From positions 1 through 64,000 of the forward strand of contig JAGWTA010000004.1 in assembly GCA_028869185.1 (NCBI GenBank): DNA of 64,000 nt, read 5' to 3'. A program made the position numbers and the translations under genes. Positions 29,979 to 40,072 of this stretch are shown here, one piece after another; within the stretch, counting starts at the first letter, position 1, and the number at the start of each line of letters is the position of its first letter. The stretch is from Hyphomicrobiales bacterium. GTDB lineage: Bacteria > Pseudomonadota > Alphaproteobacteria > Rhizobiales > Beijerinckiaceae. The notes under the pieces were generated by a model. It saw only the letters and a program-made list of their open reading frames with translations. It did not search any database and was not told the origin of the DNA.

Positions 29979-31333
29979 GCAGCGCCATCCAGTCCGCCGC
30001 TCGACAGGAAGCGCTCGAGCCAGTGGATGTCGTAAAGACCGTTCTGAATGTCGGGTATGCGCACGAGCTGGCGAAACAGCGGCAACGTCGTGTCGATGCC
30101 ATCGACGATGAACTCGTCGAGCGCGCGGCGCAAACGCATCAGCGCCTCGTTGCGCGTGCGCCCGTGCACGATCAGCTTGCCGACAAGCGAGTCGTAATTG
30201 GGCGGGATCGCGTAGCCCTGATATACAGCGCTGTCGACGCGCACGCCGACGCCGCCGGGCGTATGGTAATAGGCGATCGTGCCGGGCGAGGGGCGGAATG
30301 TCGCGTGATGCTCGGCGTTGACGCGACACTCGATCGCGTGGCCGAAGAATTTCACATCCTTCTGCGTCATCGACAGCGGCGAGCCGGCCGCAACCTTGAT
30401 CTGTTCGCAAACGAGATCGATGCCGGTGATCATTTCCGTCACCGGATGTTCGACCTGAATGCGCGTGTTCATCTCGATGAAGTAGAACTTGCCGTCCTCA
30501 TAGAGAAACTCGATCGTGCCGGCGCCAGAATATTCGAGTTCGCGCATCGCCTTGGCGCAGATTTCGCCAATCTCCATGCGCTGCGCTTCGTTGAGCGCGG
30601 GCGAAGGGCTTTCTTCCCATACTTTCTGGTGGCGGCGCTGCAACGAGCAATCGCGTTCGCCAAGGTGAATGGCGCCGCCCTGACCATCGCCCAGGATCTG
30701 CACTTCGATATGACGCGGCTTCTCGAGATATTTTTCGAGATAGACGGCGTCGTCTCCGAAGGCGGCTTTCGCTTCCGCCTTGGCGGTGGCGATGGCGTGC
30801 GGGAGTTCGTCCTTCGAGCGCGCGACTTTCATGCCGCGCCCGCCGCCGCCCGCCGCCGCTTTCACGAGCACGGGATAACCCATCTCGTTCGCGAGTTTCA
30901 GCGCCTGCTTCTCGCTGTCGATCGCGCCTTCAGAACCGGGCACGCATGGAATGCCAAGACGGCGCGCCGTGCGCTTTGCCTCGATCTTGTCGCCCATGAT
31001 GCGGATATGTTCGGCCTTGGGGCCGATGAAGACGATGTTGTGCTCGGCCAGGATTTCAGCGAAGCGCGCATTCTCGGAAAGGAAGCCGTAGCCAGGATGG
31101 ATGGCGTCGGCGCCCGTGATTTCGCAAGCCGCGAGCAGCGCCGGGATGTTGAGATAGGAATCGCGCGCCGTCGGCGGGCCGATACACACCGATTCATCGG
31201 CCAGCTTCACATGCATCGCGTCCTTGTCGGCCGTCGAATAGACGGCGACCGTCGCCACGCCAAGCTCCTTGGCTGCGCGCAGAATGCGCAGGGCGATTTC
31301 GCCGCGATTGGCGATGAGGATTTTGTCGAACAT
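29975..31333 (-). CDS. accC: acetyl-CoA carboxylase, biotin carboxylase subunit
   Basis: This 452-residue ATP-grasp enzyme carboxylates biotin on AccB in the first step of fatty-acid synthesis. The N-terminal KILIANRGEIALRI, ATP-binding AAAGGGGRGMKVA, GERDCSLQRRHQKVWEE and FIEMNTRIQVEHPVTE are diagnostic. It follows accB by 4 nt and ends overlapping the TSUP gene. Confidence 0.98.
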   Translation of the reverse strand: MFDKILIANRGEIALRILRAAKELGVATVAVYSTADKDAMHVKLADESVCIGPPTARDSYLNIPALLAACEITGADAIHPGYGFLSENARFAEILAEHNIVFIGPKAEHIRIMGDKIEAKRTARRLGIPCVPGSEGAIDSEKQALKLANEMGYPVLVKAAAGGGGRGMKVARSKDELPHAIATAKAEAKAAFGDDAVYLEKYLEKPRHIEVQILGDGQGGAIHLGERDCSLQRRHQKVWEESPSPALNEAQRMEIGEICAKAMRELEYSGAGTIEFLYEDGKFYFIEMNTRIQVEHPVTEMITGIDLVCEQIKVAAGSPLSMTQKDVKFFGHAIECRVNAEHHATFRPSPGTIAYYHTPGGVGVRVDSAVYQGYAIPPNYDSLVGKLIVHGRTRNEALMRLRRALDEFIVDGIDTTLPLFRQLVRIPDIQNGLYDIHWLERFLSSGGLDGAA

Positions 31334-31337
31334 CGCT

Positions 31338-31859
31338 TTACTCGATGATGACGAGCGCCTGGCCGAATTCCACCGGCTGGCCGTCCTCCACCAGAATTTC
31401 GCGCACCGTGCCCCCGCGATCGGACAATATTTCGTTGAATGTCTTCATCGCCTCGACAAGCAGCAGCTTTTCTCCCGCTTTCACCACGCTGCCGACCTCG
31501 ATGAACGCCTTGGCGTCAGGGCTCGGACGGCGATAGGCGGTGCCCACCATCGGCGATTTCACGGCGCCGGGGTGATCGGCCTTGGAGGGTGCGGCGACAG
31601 GCGCGGGCGCAGACGCCGTGGCCGCAATGGCAGGCGCGGCCGCCGCGGCGACCTGCGCAGGCGCGGCGATCATCGCATGATGGCCCGTTCCACGCGCGAC
31701 GCGGATATGCAGGTCGCCCTTGTCGATTTCGATTTCGTTGATGTTGGTTTCTGCCAGCAGAAGCGCAAGGTCGCGCACCAGCGCCGTGTCGAGTCCGCTC
31801 TTGCGCCGGGCGGGCGCGGGCTTTTTCGGCGCTGCTTTCTTGATCGGTTTGCGGCTCAT
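31338..31859 (-). CDS. accB: acetyl-CoA carboxylase, biotin carboxyl carrier protein
   Basis: This 173-residue carrier has the biotinyl-lysine motif [10 protein letters not shown] near residue 137, where E. coli has EAMKMMN. An N-terminal Lys/Ala-rich segment and a Pro/Ala-rich hinge precede the biotinyl domain. The start overlaps the aroQ stop by 4 nt. aroQ-accB-accC is a conserved alphaproteobacterial operon. Confidence 0.96.
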   Translation of the reverse strand: MSRKPIKKAAPKKPAPARRKSGLDTALVRDLALLLAETNINEIEIDKGDLHIRVARGTGHHAMIAAPAQVAAAAAPAIAATASAPAPVAAPSKADHPGAVKSPMVGTAYRRPSPDAKAFIEVGSVVKAGEKLLLVEAMKTFNEILSDRGGTVREILVEDGQPVEFGQALVIIE

Positions 31860-32305
31860 CTCTTCTTCTTCTCGATGTTCGCGGGATAGAACGCTTCCAG
31901 CGCCAGCGCATAGGAGCGCGGCCCGAAGCCCAGAATGACGCCCTCGGCGACGGCGGAAATCGTCGAGTGGTGACGGAACGCCTCGCGCGCGTGCACATTC
32001 GACAGATGCACCTCGATCACGCGCGCCTTGGCGCCGCGGATCGCGTCGTGAAGCGCAATCGATGTATGGGTATAGGCGCCGGCGTTGAGGATGACGGGCG
32101 CGCCCTGGGCGCCGGCCTCCTGAATCCAGGTCACCAGCTCGCCCTCGTTGTTGGACTGCCGGAACACCAGATCGACGCCCCGCATTTTGCAGGCCGCGCG
32201 CAGGTCCGCCTCAATGTCGGCGAGCGTCGCCGTCCCATAGGTCTGCGGCTCGCGCGCGCCAAGCAGGTTCAGATTCGGTCCGTTGAGGACATGGACGGCG
32301 GGCAT
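31856..32305 (-). CDS. aroQ: 3-dehydroquinate dehydratase, type II
   Basis: This 149-residue dodecameric enzyme of the shikimate pathway has [16 protein letters not shown] with the catalytic Tyr and Arg, [23 protein letters not shown] and [16 protein letters not shown] with the catalytic His. It is 73 nt downstream of the DsbA-like gene and coupled to accB. Confidence 0.97.
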   Translation of the reverse strand: MPAVHVLNGPNLNLLGAREPQTYGTATLADIEADLRAACKMRGVDLVFRQSNNEGELVTWIQEAGAQGAPVILNAGAYTHTSIALHDAIRGAKARVIEVHLSNVHAREAFRHHSTISAVAEGVILGFGPRSYALALEAFYPANIEKKKR

Positions 32306-32378
32306 GGTGATTTCCGGACGATTCCGCCCGATTTCTAGCCCGCCGCGGCCCCGAGGAAAAGCCCGCCTCTATAGGCTT

Positions 32379-33137
32379 TTAGCACTCTGTCCGGCCGCAC
32401 TTGCCCACATTGGCGATTTTTTCGCGCAATTCGTCGTGCCCCACGGCGCCAACCACGACATCCTTGCCCATAATCCACGTCGGCGTGCCGTTGATCGACA
32501 ATTGATCCGCGACCTTCATGTTTTCGACGATGCCGTCCCGGGCGTCGGGCGCGGTCATGTCCTTGTCCAGCCGCGCCATATCCGCGCCGAGTTCGCGCGC
32601 CGCCGCCAGCGCCTGCGTCTTGCCCACCCGACCGCGCTGGCTCAGCAGCTTCTGGTGAAATTCCCAGTATTTGTCTCCCGTGAACTGCTTCTGCAGCGCT
32701 TCCGCGACCTGCGCGGCTTCCATCGAGTCCGGCCCCAGAACAGGGAAATCCTTCAGAATGACGCGCAGGTTGGGATTTTCTTTCACAAGCTTGCCGACAT
32801 CGCCGAGCGAGCGTTTGCAATAGCCGCAATTGTAATCGAAAAACTCGACGATCGTGACGCCGCCCTTCGGATTGCCGATCACGGCCTGATGTTTGGAATC
32901 GAACAGCGCGGCGGCGTTGGAGTCGATGATCTTCTGGCGCTGGCTGGCTTCGTCCGCTTTCTCGCGCTTTTGCAACTCCACCAGCGCGTCCTTGACGACT
33001 TCCGGGTGCTGCACGAGGTAGTCCCGCACGATTCCTTCGATCGCGCCTTTTTGCTGGACGGAGAAATCCTGCGCGGCAGCGGGCAGGGCGAGCGCGCCGA
33101 CAAGCGCGAGAGAAAGAAGGCTGACAGGAAGGCGCAT
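32379..33137 (-). CDS. DsbA-family periplasmic thiol-disulfide protein (Com1/ScsC-like)
   Basis: This 252-residue protein has a signal peptide (~1-22, ALAAAAQ-DF region) and an N-terminal helical ScsC-type segment (~25-75). The thioredoxin-like domain carries the CGYC active site (FFDYNCGYCKRS, ~105-116) and the cis-Pro loop NGTPTWIMG. It is likely a disulfide oxidase or isomerase for secreted proteins; the N-terminal segment hints at oligomerisation as in ScsC. Two extra cysteines at the very C-terminus (GKCGRTEC) are unusual and might form a second disulfide. Confidence 0.88.
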   Translation of the reverse strand: MRLPVSLLSLALVGALALPAAAQDFSVQQKGAIEGIVRDYLVQHPEVVKDALVELQKREKADEASQRQKIIDSNAAALFDSKHQAVIGNPKGGVTIVEFFDYNCGYCKRSLGDVGKLVKENPNLRVILKDFPVLGPDSMEAAQVAEALQKQFTGDKYWEFHQKLLSQRGRVGKTQALAAARELGADMARLDKDMTAPDARDGIVENMKVADQLSINGTPTWIMGKDVVVGAVGHDELREKIANVGKCGRTEC

Positions 33138-33272
33138 ACGGGGCTCCGCAAAAGGCGAGGGGGCCTTTTACCAGAATTTGCGGCTCAAAAGAGGCCAGCC
33201 AGGCGAATTTATCGCGCAGGGCGCATTTGCGCCCGACCCGCGCGCTGTTAACACCGGCGCGGAGGATTTCCG

Positions 33273-34442
33273 ATGCGCGATACAACCCGCAGGCTCGCCG
33301 CCGCCCGCAGCGCCGTTGCGCCTTTTCTGGCAATGGATGTGCTGGCGCAGGCCGGCGCGCTGGAGCGACAGGGCCGATCCATCATGCATCTGGAGGTTGG
33401 CGAGCCCGGCGCGCCGCCCCCGCGCTGTGTGCGGGACGCAGCCATTGCGGCGCTGGGCGGCGGGCGCATCGGCTATACGGATGCGCTCGGCCGGCCTTCG
33501 CTGCGCGCGCGGATCGCGCGCCATTACGGCGAGACCTACGGCGTCGATGTCGCGGCCGAGCGCATCGCCGTCACGACGGGCTCGTCGGGCGGGTTTGTGC
33601 TTTCCTTTCTCGCGCTGTTTGACCCCGGCGATCGCGTCGCCATCGCGGCGCCCGGCTATCCTGCTTATCGCAACATTCTCGAAGCGCTGGGTTGCGTCTG
33701 CGTCGTGCTGGAGACCGACGAGGCCGATCGCCATGTGGTGACCGCTGCGATGATCGAGCGTGCGCACGCCGTCGCGCCGTTGAAGGGCGTGCTGCTGATG
33801 AGCCCGGCCAATCCGAGCGGCGTCATGATGGATGACGACGCCTTGCAGGCGGTTTGCGCGACGTGCGAGCGGCTTGGCGTCATCTTCGTGTCGGACGAGA
33901 TTTACCATGGCCTGACATACGAGCGCGCAGCGCAGACGGCATTGCGCTTTTCGGACGCGGCCATCGTCGTCAATTCTTTCTCGAAATATTATTGCATGAC
34001 CGGCTGGCGCGTCGGCTGGCTCGTATTGCCGCACGAACTCGTGCGGCCGGTCGAACGTCTGCAGCAGTCGCTCGCCATTTCGACGCCCTTCCTCAGTCAG
34101 GTGGCGGCAGAAGCAGCCTTCGACGCGGCAGAGGAACTCGACGCCGTCAAGCAGGGCTACGCGCGCAACCGCGCCGCGCTGATGGCGGCGATGGGCCGGC
34201 TGCGCTTGCCGTTCCAGCCGCCAGACGGCGCTTTCTACATTTATGCCGACATCGGACGGCTGACCGATGATTCCGCCGCATTCGCGCAGCGCATGCTGCA
34301 CGAGGCGGGCGTCGCCGCAACGCCAGGCGTCGATTTCGATCGAGCGCGGGGCGCGCGCATGCTGCGGTTTTCCTATGCCGGCGCCGAGGCCGACATCGCC
34401 GAGGCGATCGCTCGCCTCGAAGCCTGGATTCCGCGCATCTAG
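33273..34442 (+). CDS. class I/II aminotransferase (PLP-dependent)
   Basis: This 389-residue fold type I aminotransferase has the substrate Gly loop [11 protein letters not shown], the PLP-phosphate region TTGSSGGF, the Asn of MSPANPSG, Asp-Tyr of [11 protein letters not shown], and Schiff-base Lys in [15 protein letters not shown]. The C-terminal Arg that binds the alpha-carboxylate is in ARMLRFSY. Substrate specificity (aspartate, aromatic or alanine-like) is not resolved. Its stop overlaps the convergent chemoreceptor stop at a CTAG. Confidence 0.9.
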   Translation: MRDTTRRLAAARSAVAPFLAMDVLAQAGALERQGRSIMHLEVGEPGAPPPRCVRDAAIAALGGGRIGYTDALGRPSLRARIARHYGETYGVDVAAERIAVTTGSSGGFVLSFLALFDPGDRVAIAAPGYPAYRNILEALGCVCVVLETDEADRHVVTAAMIERAHAVAPLKGVLLMSPANPSGVMMDDDALQAVCATCERLGVIFVSDEIYHGLTYERAAQTALRFSDAAIVVNSFSKYYCMTGWRVGWLVLPHELVRPVERLQQSLAISTPFLSQVAAEAAFDAAEELDAVKQGYARNRAALMAAMGRLRLPFQPPDGAFYIYADIGRLTDDSAAFAQRMLHEAGVAATPGVDFDRARGARMLRFSYAGAEADIAEAIARLEAWIPRI

Positions 34443-36238
34443 GCTGCGATGCGCGCCGTGCTGCGCGAGAGCGCAAACATGCGCGTCAAACCGGCAAGCG
34501 TCTGGCTCTGATTGAGCAGCGCCGCGCTCGCTGCGGTCGATTCCTCGGCCAGCGATGCATTGCTTTGCGTCGTCGCGTCGATGTCGCGCATCGCTTCGTT
34601 CACCGCGCTCAGGGAAGCAGCCTGCTCGTCGGCCTGTTGCGCGATCAGGGCGACGACGCTGTTCGTTTCCGAAATGCGCGCGACGATCCGCTCGAACGAT
34701 CGGCCCGTTTCGTTCACCAGTTTGACGCCCTGGCCGACTTGCTGCGTGGAGGCGGCGATCAGGCCGCCGATTTCCTTGGCCGCGCTTGCCGAGCGCTGCG
34801 CGAGCGACCGCACTTCCGTCGCAACGACCGCAAAGCCGCGACCGGCTTCTCCCGCGCGCGCAGCCTCCACGCCCGCATTCAGCGCCAGAAGATTGGTCTG
34901 GAATGCAATCTCGTCGATCATCGCGATGATCTGGGTAATCTTGTGCGAGGACATTTCGATTTCGCGCATCGCCGCCACGGCCTTTTTCACCGTGTCGCCG
35001 CCCGAATGGGCATCGCCGTTGGCCTCGGCGACGACGCCGCTCGCCTGCCGCGCATTCGCGGCTGTGGAGGCGACCTTGTCCGTCAGCGCATGCAACAGTC
35101 CGGCGGCCTCTTCGACGCTGCTGGCCTGCTGCTCGCTGCGCCGCGCAAGATCAGAAGATGCGTCGACGAGTTGCGAACTGCCGCTGGCGACGGCGTTTGT
35201 CGCCTCGGACACGCCGATCATGGCGTTTTGAATCGTCTCGATCGCGTGATTGAAATCCTGCTGGAGCTGTTTGTAGGCCGCCGGCATCGGCTCGACCAGG
35301 CGATAGTCCAGGTCCTTTTCGGCGAGTCGGGCAAGTCCTGCGCCCAGCGCTTTTGCAACGAAAGCGCGCTCCTGCGCGATGGCGGCTTGCTCGGCTTGCT
35401 TCTGCTGCTCGGCGCTGCGCGCTCGCTGCTCTTCGGCCGTTGCGCGCAATTGCGCGCTCTGGCGCAGCCCATTGCGGAACACCGCCAATTCGCCGGCGAT
35501 TTGCCCGATTTCGTCGAGCCGATCCTCGCCATATATCGGCGCGTCGAGATCGCCTGCCGCCAATGCGTGGATTGTCTCGGTGATTTTTTCGAAAGGCTGT
35601 TTGAACTGCCGCGTCAGCATGGCGGCGATCAGCCCGACGCCGATCAGAGGAATGATCGCGGCTGCGAAGGAAAAGATGCGCGACAACATCACCCAGAACT
35701 GCGCATCCGCCGTGTCGCGCCGCTCGTATTCAGCATAGCGTTTGGTCAGACCGTCGAGAGAATCGTTCAGCGCCTTTCGATTGCGTCGGTTGTCGTCATT
35801 GTCGCCGAAGACGCGCGCCGCCGCCGTGGAGTTTTCGCGCGCCAGATCGACAAGCTTCGTTCGAAACGCAATGAATTCGCTGACCTTGGCCGCAGCGACG
35901 TCCACAGCGGCCCCTTCCGCGTCGATCCGCTCGCGCACGAGCGCATCCAGCGCCTTTTGCAATTGCTGCAAGGTCGACAGGATGCCATCGCCGAATTTTT
36001 TCGCCGTTTTCCAGTTTTCGGACATGTAGACGCCGCGCGAATCCATGACGACAGCGAAGACCAGGCGGTTCGCATGTTCGATATGCAGTTGCGCCGCCTG
36101 CGTTTGCAGCGCAATCGTATTGGCGCGCGAGGCGCGCTCGACGGCGAAGGACGCAATAGCCGAGGCGATTGCCGGCGCAAGACAGATGAGAACCGCCAGA
36201 AGCAGGATCTTGTTGGTCAGCTTCGTGGGAAGGCGCAT
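34439..36238 (-). CDS. methyl-accepting chemotaxis protein
   Basis: This 599-residue receptor has TM1 (~residues 8-33), a helical periplasmic sensor (~34-180) and TM2 (~185-212). A HAMP domain and the cytoplasmic signalling hairpin with the conserved tip [20 protein letters not shown] complete it. It sends ligand signals to CheA/CheW. The four-helix-type sensor could bind small ligands or sense proximal signals, but no ligand is inferable. It lacks a C-terminal NWETF-like CheR-binding pentapeptide. No other chemotaxis gene is nearby. Confidence 0.93.
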   Translation of the reverse strand: MRLPTKLTNKILLLAVLICLAPAIASAIASFAVERASRANTIALQTQAAQLHIEHANRLVFAVVMDSRGVYMSENWKTAKKFGDGILSTLQQLQKALDALVRERIDAEGAAVDVAAAKVSEFIAFRTKLVDLARENSTAAARVFGDNDDNRRNRKALNDSLDGLTKRYAEYERRDTADAQFWVMLSRIFSFAAAIIPLIGVGLIAAMLTRQFKQPFEKITETIHALAAGDLDAPIYGEDRLDEIGQIAGELAVFRNGLRQSAQLRATAEEQRARSAEQQKQAEQAAIAQERAFVAKALGAGLARLAEKDLDYRLVEPMPAAYKQLQQDFNHAIETIQNAMIGVSEATNAVASGSSQLVDASSDLARRSEQQASSVEEAAGLLHALTDKVASTAANARQASGVVAEANGDAHSGGDTVKKAVAAMREIEMSSHKITQIIAMIDEIAFQTNLLALNAGVEAARAGEAGRGFAVVATEVRSLAQRSASAAKEIGGLIAASTQQVGQGVKLVNETGRSFERIVARISETNSVVALIAQQADEQAASLSAVNEAMRDIDATTQSNASLAEESTAASAALLNQSQTLAGLTRMFALSRSTARIAA

Positions 36239-36473
36239 GGCGATTTGACTTCGCTCGCACGCTCTCGCCAGTCATTGGCGAAAACATGCGTTCAGAGAAG
36301 CCGGCGTCAGCGCAACAGCGCCCCACGTCATGTGTGCCGACCAGCCTTTGCAAAGACTGCAGACCTGCAGCATCTGTTCATGGCCGTTGTTAACGAGAAG
36401 TAAACAACCGGTGGCGTCTGCGCAGATGCATTCAAGTATAAAGCCTGACGCAAGTTTACGAATTGCGGTTAAA

Positions 36474-36779
36474 TCAAGCATTGCGCCATTCGACCTGCAA
36501 TTGTTCACGAAATGCGAAACGGAGCAGGTGATTTGCGACTGTCTTTTGCAATTCTGCGAGTAGGTCGTCTGTTATAGCCGAAAGCGAAATCGTCAGCACA
36601 TCGCCTTGGGCGTTCAGATGACAAAGGCCCGATGACAGTTCGATCGTGGCGGAATTCTCCGCCTCGATCGCAACCGGGCGCTTGTGAGCAAAATGCTTGC
36701 ACATCTGCTTCAGGTAACGCTCGGCCATGGGCGTCGTTACAACAGCGATACTGGTCGCTCCCGGCGTCGCAGCGCTCAT
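36474..36779 (-). CDS. DUF2218 protein
   Basis: This 101-residue protein matches the DUF2218 pattern: an N-terminal strand, a conserved FAHKRPVAIEAE segment, ATIELSSGLCHL, and the C-terminal NHLLRFAFREQLQVEWRNA. Its function is unknown; in some bacteria the gene neighbours siderophore or metal genes, which is not the case here. ATG 36779 is preferred to an upstream in-frame start because GGGA lies ~6-7 nt before it. It is downstream of rne on the same strand with a 51-nt gap. Confidence 0.75.
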   Translation of the reverse strand: MSAATPGATSIAVVTTPMAERYLKQMCKHFAHKRPVAIEAENSATIELSSGLCHLNAQGDVLTISLSAITDDLLAELQKTVANHLLRFAFREQLQVEWRNA

Positions 36780-36830
36780 ATTGCTGTCCCACAAAGCGAA
36801 ACGCCGGGCAGGCGGCCCGGCGTTTCCCGT

Positions 36831-39500
36831 TCAGTTTTCGCCTGTCAGCGTGGCCTTCGCCCGCTGCCACCAGCCGCCGCGCTTGGGCGCACTGGGGTCG
36901 GCTTCTGTAATGACTTTTTCTGTCGGCGCGCGTGGCGGAACGACGCTGACGGGCGGTTTCGCCAGCGCGGGCTCTTCAACGGCGTCATGCGCATCGGCAA
37001 GCGTTGCGGGTTCAGGCTCGGCATGCGTTGTCGACGCCTGCGGCGCCGGCGCGTGGTCTGCGTTCGACGGCGCAGGAGCGCCGATTTCGATGCGCGTCAC
37101 GCGCTGCGCGCGTTGGGGCTGTTGCGCAGGCTGAAACGGCTGCGCAGGATGGAAGGGTTCGGGCTCGTTCGAATTTTCGCGCGCCCAGAAACCCGGACCT
37201 TTCTCGACCGGCGCATTCGCCGTCTCGTCCTGCGCCAGAGCGGCAAGTCCTTCGTCGGAGGGTTGCGGCGCATCTTCGGCGTAAGCGCCATTCTCGCGTT
37301 CCCCGCTACGCCCGCGTCCGCGCCGCCGGCGGCGCCGGCGCCGCTTGCCTTCGCCGTCCTCGCCCTCGCGCGCGGCGCGCTCGCCGGCGTCCTCGCCGTC
37401 GGCTTCGGCATTCTCATCGTCCGCATCGGACTCGACATCCTCCTCGGCGACGTCCTCCTCGATCTCCTCGACCGCTTCAGGGGCGGGCAGGGGATCGACG
37501 ATCGGCGTGCCGGTCGCAACCTCGCCGCGCTCCAGCGCGTGATAGGTCGAGCCCGTCAGCGAATCGTCCGCCATCACGAAAATCTCGACGCCGAAACGCC
37601 GTTCGATCTCGCGCAGATGGGCGCGCTTCTGATTGAGAATGTAAAGCGCGACCGGCGTCCGCGTCTTGACGATCACGTTATGCGTCGCGCTCTTGAGCAA
37701 AGCCTCTTCCAGAACGCGCAGCACATGCAGCGCGATCGAGGAGGTGGAGCGAACCATGCCCGCGCCGGAGCAATGCGGGCAGACCGTGGTGGAGCCCTCG
37801 AACACGCCCGTGCGAATGCGCTGGCGCGACATTTCCAGCAGGCCGAAATGCGAGATGCGGCCGACCTGAATGCGCGCGCGATCGTTCTTCAGCGCGTCCT
37901 TGAGGCGGCGCTCCACGGCGCGATTGTTGCGGTTCTCCTCCATGTCGATGAAATCGACGACGATGAGGCCCGCAAGGTCGCGCAAGCGCAATTGCCGCGC
38001 CACTTCGTCCGCCGCTTCAAGATTGGTGCGCAGCGCCGTGTCTTCGATATTGTGCTCGCGGGTCGAACGGCCCGAGTTGACGTCGATGGCGACCAGCGCC
38101 TCGGTCTGGTTGATGACCAGATAGCCGCCCGATTTCAGCGTCACCTGATTGGAGAACATCGCATCGAGTTGCGATTCGACGCCGGACTTCGTGAACAGCG
38201 CCTGCGGCTCGCGCCATAGATGCACGTTCTTGGAATGGCTCGGCATCAGGAGGCGCATGAAATCCTTCGCCTCGCGATAGCCGTTGGCGCCGGAAACGAT
38301 CACTTCGTCCACGTCCTTGTTGTAAAGGTCGCGGATCGCGCGCTTGATGAGCGAGCCTTCCTCGTAAACGAGCGTCGGCGCCGTGGATTCCAGCGTCGTC
38401 TCGCGCACTGTTTCCCACATGCGCATCAGATATTCGAAGTCGCGCTTGACCTCTGCGCGCGTGCGCGAGGCGCCGGCGGTGCGCAGGATGACGCCCATGC
38501 CCTCGGGCACCTCGAGATCCTGTGCGATTTCCTTCATGCGCTTGCGGTCGGCGCCGTCCGTGATCTTGCGCGAAATGCCGCCGCCGCGCGCCGTATTGGG
38601 CATCAACACGGAATAACGGCCGGCGAGCGAGAGGTATGTCGTCAGCGCCGCGCCCTTGTTGCCGCGTTCTTCCTTCACGACCTGCACGAGCAGCACCTGC
38701 CGGCGCTTGATCACTTCCTGAATCTTGTACTGGCGACGCGAACGCGGCTGGCGGCGCGGCATTTCTTCCATCGCATCGCCGCCGATCTGTTCGACGTGCT
38801 CTTCTTCCTCTTCGTCCTCGTCTTCGTCCTCGTCGCTTTCCTCGACCGCTTCGTCGCGCTCTTCGATGCGCCGGGCCTTGGTCTCGTGATCGGGGATCGT
38901 TTCGGGTTCTTCCGGCGCGGAGCCTTCTTCGACCGCGGCGAAACCGTGCGGATCGACAGCAATCACCGTGGGAGCGGCCTCGCCGGCTTCCGCGCCGGCC
39001 GGCGCGTCGGGTTCGGCCGCCTGGGGCGTGGCGGGGGTCTGCAGATCGGCGTTCGCGTCAGCTTCCGCATCCGCGGCAGCGCTGGCGTGATCGTCGTTTT
39101 CGCTTTCGGTCGGGGCGGTTTCGCTCACGGCCTCGCCGTTTTCCACGCGCCGCTCGCGTCCGCGACGCCGGCGGCTGCGACGGCGAGGACGCTCTTCCTC
39201 CTCCTCCTCGTGATGGGCGGCTTCTTCTTCCAGAAGCGCCTGCCGGTCAGCGACGGGGATTTGATAATAGTCGGGGTGAATTTCCGAAAAGGCGAGAAAA
39301 CCGTGACGATTGCCGCCGTAGTCGACGAAGGCGGCCTGTAGCGAGGGTTCTACGCGCGTCACCTTCGCCAGATAGATATTGCCGCGAAGCTGTTTCTTCG
39401 AGGCTGATTCAAAATCGAATTCTTCGACGCGATTACCGCGTGTGACGACAACCCGTGTTTCTTCCGGATGGGAAGAGTCGATCAGCATTTTGTTGGGCAT
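36831..39500 (-). CDS. rne: ribonuclease E
   Basis: This 889-residue endoribonuclease handles mRNA decay and rRNA/tRNA processing. The S1 domain is split by a ~180-residue acidic/Arg-rich insertion (residues ~85-265, with Glu/Asp runs) typical of alphaproteobacterial RNase E. The catalytic Asp residues are in AIDVNSGRST and VVDFIDM, and the Zn-link CPHCSGAG is present. The C-terminal ~220 residues are disordered, Ala/Pro/Glu-rich and Arg-rich (RRRRRRRRGRGR), the likely degradosome scaffold. ATG 39500 (MPNKMLID) is the family start. Confidence 0.96.
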   Translation of the reverse strand: MPNKMLIDSSHPEETRVVVTRGNRVEEFDFESASKKQLRGNIYLAKVTRVEPSLQAAFVDYGGNRHGFLAFSEIHPDYYQIPVADRQALLEEEAAHHEEEEEERPRRRSRRRRGRERRVENGEAVSETAPTESENDDHASAAADAEADANADLQTPATPQAAEPDAPAGAEAGEAAPTVIAVDPHGFAAVEEGSAPEEPETIPDHETKARRIEERDEAVEESDEDEDEDEEEEEHVEQIGGDAMEEMPRRQPRSRRQYKIQEVIKRRQVLLVQVVKEERGNKGAALTTYLSLAGRYSVLMPNTARGGGISRKITDGADRKRMKEIAQDLEVPEGMGVILRTAGASRTRAEVKRDFEYLMRMWETVRETTLESTAPTLVYEEGSLIKRAIRDLYNKDVDEVIVSGANGYREAKDFMRLLMPSHSKNVHLWREPQALFTKSGVESQLDAMFSNQVTLKSGGYLVINQTEALVAIDVNSGRSTREHNIEDTALRTNLEAADEVARQLRLRDLAGLIVVDFIDMEENRNNRAVERRLKDALKNDRARIQVGRISHFGLLEMSRQRIRTGVFEGSTTVCPHCSGAGMVRSTSSIALHVLRVLEEALLKSATHNVIVKTRTPVALYILNQKRAHLREIERRFGVEIFVMADDSLTGSTYHALERGEVATGTPIVDPLPAPEAVEEIEEDVAEEDVESDADDENAEADGEDAGERAAREGEDGEGKRRRRRRRRGRGRSGERENGAYAEDAPQPSDEGLAALAQDETANAPVEKGPGFWARENSNEPEPFHPAQPFQPAQQPQRAQRVTRIEIGAPAPSNADHAPAPQASTTHAEPEPATLADAHDAVEEPALAKPPVSVVPPRAPTEKVITEADPSAPKRGGWWQRAKATLTGEN

Positions 39501-40072
39501 TGGATTCTCTTGGGCGCGCCCCGTCAGACGGGGCCGATTCTCCACGAAGCGCACAGGGCGCGTGGAGTGGGCGGCTCAGCGGAACGGCGAGCGCGCGCAT
39601 TGTTGGAGTGAAAGGGTACGAAACGAACCGTCCCGGTGCGCCGCTACGGGCCGAAAAGGACGGGGAAAGGCGTTTGGGCGACGAAACGGCGAGGCGCGCG
39701 AGGCTCCCACACGCCAGCAATCCGTCGGCCTGGGCCGCCGCAAACGCTTGGCTGGGAAGGGGATTGGTTCGCACGCCTGGGATCGCCTGTCTCGGATCGC
39801 CCGTCTTGGATCGAAATGAGACTGCCTGCGGCGCCCGGCCTGGCGCGCTCGTCGCGCCGGCGGGCTTCTCGCCAGTCTCGGGCCGGTCCGTCGAAACGGC
39901 TCAACCTGTCTGCTTACATGGCGCAGCCGCCGCCATTTGGCAAGTTTTTCCATTCTGTGGCTTTGCAAACACAGTGGCGCGCCCCGGCGATGCGCTAGAT
40001 TACCATCCATTAACCTTCCGCCGCCTAAGGCTTGGGAAGGGGCGTTTTGGCGCGTCCGCAGGAACCAGGCTC
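39501..40072. other. 572-nt gene-free spacer between rne and the divergent amidase gene
   Basis: No convincing coding sequence was found; the open frames here are high-GC shadows. It should hold the rne leader and promoter (minus strand) and the amidase promoter (plus strand). Visible structure: a GC-rich dyad at 39518-39534 close to rne, an imperfect 14-nt tandem repeat (GGATCGCCTGTCTC, then GGATCGCCCGTCTT) near 39780-39807, and an AT-richer stretch around 40000-40015 with TAGATTA that could be a -10 for the amidase gene. Confidence 0.6.
39518..39534 (-). promoter_or_regulatory. GC-rich inverted repeat in the rne leader
   Basis: The perfect dyad GCCCCGTC-A-GACGGGGC would form a hairpin in the rne 5' untranslated RNA, 17 nt before the start codon, close enough to affect ribosome access. 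rne leaders elsewhere mediate autoregulation through hairpins; that this is such an element is inference. Confidence 0.4.

Noticed and set aside
36272-36508. 78-codon minus-strand frame between the chemoreceptor and DUF2218 genes
   Set aside because: No ribosome binding site and no family resemblance; it partly overlaps the DUF2218 gene end. The AT-richer gap more likely holds the chemoreceptor promoter.
39778-39810. GGATCGCC tandem repeat as a CRISPR or iteron array
   Set aside because: Only two imperfect 14-nt units with no spacers; too little for an array or origin.
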